A stretch of 64,000 nt of DNA from Acidimicrobiales bacterium. GTDB taxonomy: Bacteria; Actinomycetota; Acidimicrobiia; Acidimicrobiales; SHLQ01. Shown here in pieces: positions 63,023 to 64,000 of the stretch. Made by a program: the position numbers and the translations under genes. The notes beneath the pieces were generated by a model. It was not told where the DNA came from. It did not search any database and worked only from the letters and a program-made list of their open reading frames with translations. How positions within the stretch are numbered: the first letter of the stretch is position 1; the number at the start of each line of letters is the position of its first letter. The stretch covers positions 1 through 64,000 of the forward strand of contig JAHDEJ010000027.1 in assembly GCA_020628865.1 (NCBI GenBank), given 5' to 3'.

Positions 63023-64000
63023 GTGACTCAGGCTAGAACACAGCGAATCATCGGGATTGTTGTCGCGGTCCTCGTCGCGCTCGCAATCACGATTCTGGTG
63101 TTCCGGCCCGGCGATCGCGGTTCTGCCGGCACCGATCTGGCGGACCCCTTCGGCTGGATCGAACACGGACTCGAGGGCGAGCTGTTGCAGGTCAACAACG
63201 CCACGGGTGAGATCATCCAGCGACTCACGGTGGGCGAGGCCGGAGACGACTTCTCCGCAATGGCCCACGGTGACGGGGCCGTGGTCTGGAACCGGAACTC
63301 CGGGCAGCTCCGCACGGTCGATCCCGTGGCCGCCGCGCTGAGCGCCCCACTCCCGATCGAACTGGACCCGACGCAGGACCTGATGGACGTGCAGGTCTTC
63401 GGCGGAGCGAACTTCGACGACGACGTGATCGTGCTCGGCGACGACCGTGTCGTGCGCCTCGATCCCGAAACCGGGCTGTCGACGCCCGTCTTCACGCCCG
63501 CAGGTTCTCGAAGCCCAGTCGTGGACGCCGACGGCCGTTTCGTCGATCTCGCCCCGGAGGGCGAGGCGATTCGATCGCTGACCCAGGACGGGCTCGTGTC
63601 GATCGGGGCGGTGCCACCACCGGTTCCCGGAATCGAGACGCCGCCCACACTGGTGCAGGCGTCCGAGCGGCTGTTCACCGTCGACCCGGCCCGCCTCGCC
63701 GTCCGCGAAGTCCTGCCGGATGGTGCGATGGCACCGGCGAACTGCATGACCACGGCCGGCACGCTGACGGCCGGTTCATCCGATGGTCCCGGAACCGTTC
63801 CCCGCATCGTCGCCCTCGATCCCGACACCGCCGTGGTCAGCGTCAGCGAACCGCTGTCGGCCACCTGCTACCAGCTCGAGCTGGACAGCAACTCTACGGA
63901 CTATGGCGTTCCCGTCGTGCTCGACGGCATCGCCTACCTGCCGAACTTCGGCAACGGTCGGATCGAAGTCGTCGATCTTGCGGCGCGTTCGGTCGTTCGC
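63023..64000 (+). CDS. Membrane-anchored propeller-like protein (partial, runs off the window)
   Basis: GTG 63023 opens a frame of 326 codons with no stop before the window end. VTQARTQRIIGIVVAVLVALAITILVF gives a short cytoplasmic tail and one membrane helix (about 9-28). The extracellular part shows repeated YVTN/PQQ-like units: LLQVNNATGEIIQRLTVGEAGDDFSAMAHGDGAVVWNRNSGQLRTVD, VVRLDPETGLSTPV, RIVALDPDTAVVSV and RIEVVDLAARSVV. It resembles actinobacterial proteins annotated as fibronectin type III/Ig-like domain proteins, which carry more domains C-terminally; those would lie beyond 64000. A candidate -10 (TACCCT) is at 62985-62990. Confidence 0.75.
   Translation, partial: MTQARTQRIIGIVVAVLVALAITILVFRPGDRGSAGTDLADPFGWIEHGLEGELLQVNNATGEIIQRLTVGEAGDDFSAMAHGDGAVVWNRNSGQLRTVDPVAAALSAPLPIELDPTQDLMDVQVFGGANFDDDVIVLGDDRVVRLDPETGLSTPVFTPAGSRSPVVDADGRFVDLAPEGEAIRSLTQDGLVSIGAVPPPVPGIETPPTLVQASERLFTVDPARLAVREVLPDGAMAPANCMTTAGTLTAGSSDGPGTVPRIVALDPDTAVVSVSEPLSATCYQLELDSNSTDYGVPVVLDGIAYLPNFGNGRIEVVDLAARSVVR

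Overview
The window is high-GC DNA with strong G/C third-codon bias. Many genes start leaderlessly: a TANNNT -10 box sits 6-8 bases before the start codon. It carries a HelD/HelR-type ATPase, an Lhr helicase, an ECF sigma/DGPF pair and many Tad-pilus proteins. I infer an actinobacterium, most likely an Acidimicrobiia (Ilumatobacter-like) member; this is a family-level inference, not a database match. No rRNA, tRNA or CRISPR was seen.

Layout. 1-3.6 kb is an accessory patch of small orphan genes, a frameshifted IS481-like transposase remnant and repeated GC-rich palindromes. 3.6-14.5 kb holds small regulator/enzyme pairs (GlxA/monooxygenase, MarR/membrane protein, MerR/aldo-keto reductase, LysR/DapA-like, ArsR/SRPBCC) and the first TadE-like fusion. 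14.6-15.7 kb is a RAYT (REP-associated transposase) gene bracketed by inverted pairs of the REP palindromes it probably mobilises; a further pair lies at 12.8 kb. 15.8-18.9 kb is a translationally coupled URC-type uracil-catabolism operon. 18.9-26.9 kb has a TlpA/CcdA thiol-redox pair divergent from a 2,149-residue repeat-rich surface protein. 27.4-30.5 kb has three tandem TadE-like genes. 30.5-36.3 kb has a lytic transglycosylase lipoprotein, GtrA, two methyltransferases, a GT4 glycosyltransferase, an alpha/alpha-barrel protein and Dtd. 36.4-39.6 kb has two Flp-like pilins with choice-of-anchor/DUF642-like domains, then an Lnt homologue. 39.6-46.6 kb has an SH3 lipoprotein, a candidate selenoprotein, a class III cyclase, hemY-hemE and HelD. 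46.6-52.9 kb has three TadG-like giants with disulfide-rich propeller-like domains; two share a 652-bp block that looks identical. 53-64 kb has Lhr, a secreted LRR protein, a flavin reductase-like protein, SirB1-like and CDP-alcohol phosphatidyltransferase genes, the DGPF/ECF42 pair and the start of a membrane-anchored propeller-like protein that runs off the end.

The most interesting theme is an expanded set of Tad-type minor pilins/pseudopilins. Each joins a nearly constant membrane-insertion N-terminus to one of several extracellular modules: a discoidin-like lectin fold, a choice-of-anchor/DUF642 fold, a beta-sandwich or a Cys-paired propeller. DNA-level duplication of the N-terminal part next to divergent C-termini suggests modular swapping. 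The second highlight is a HesB/IscA-sized gene with an in-frame TGA followed by a SECIS-like hairpin (41.0-41.3 kb).
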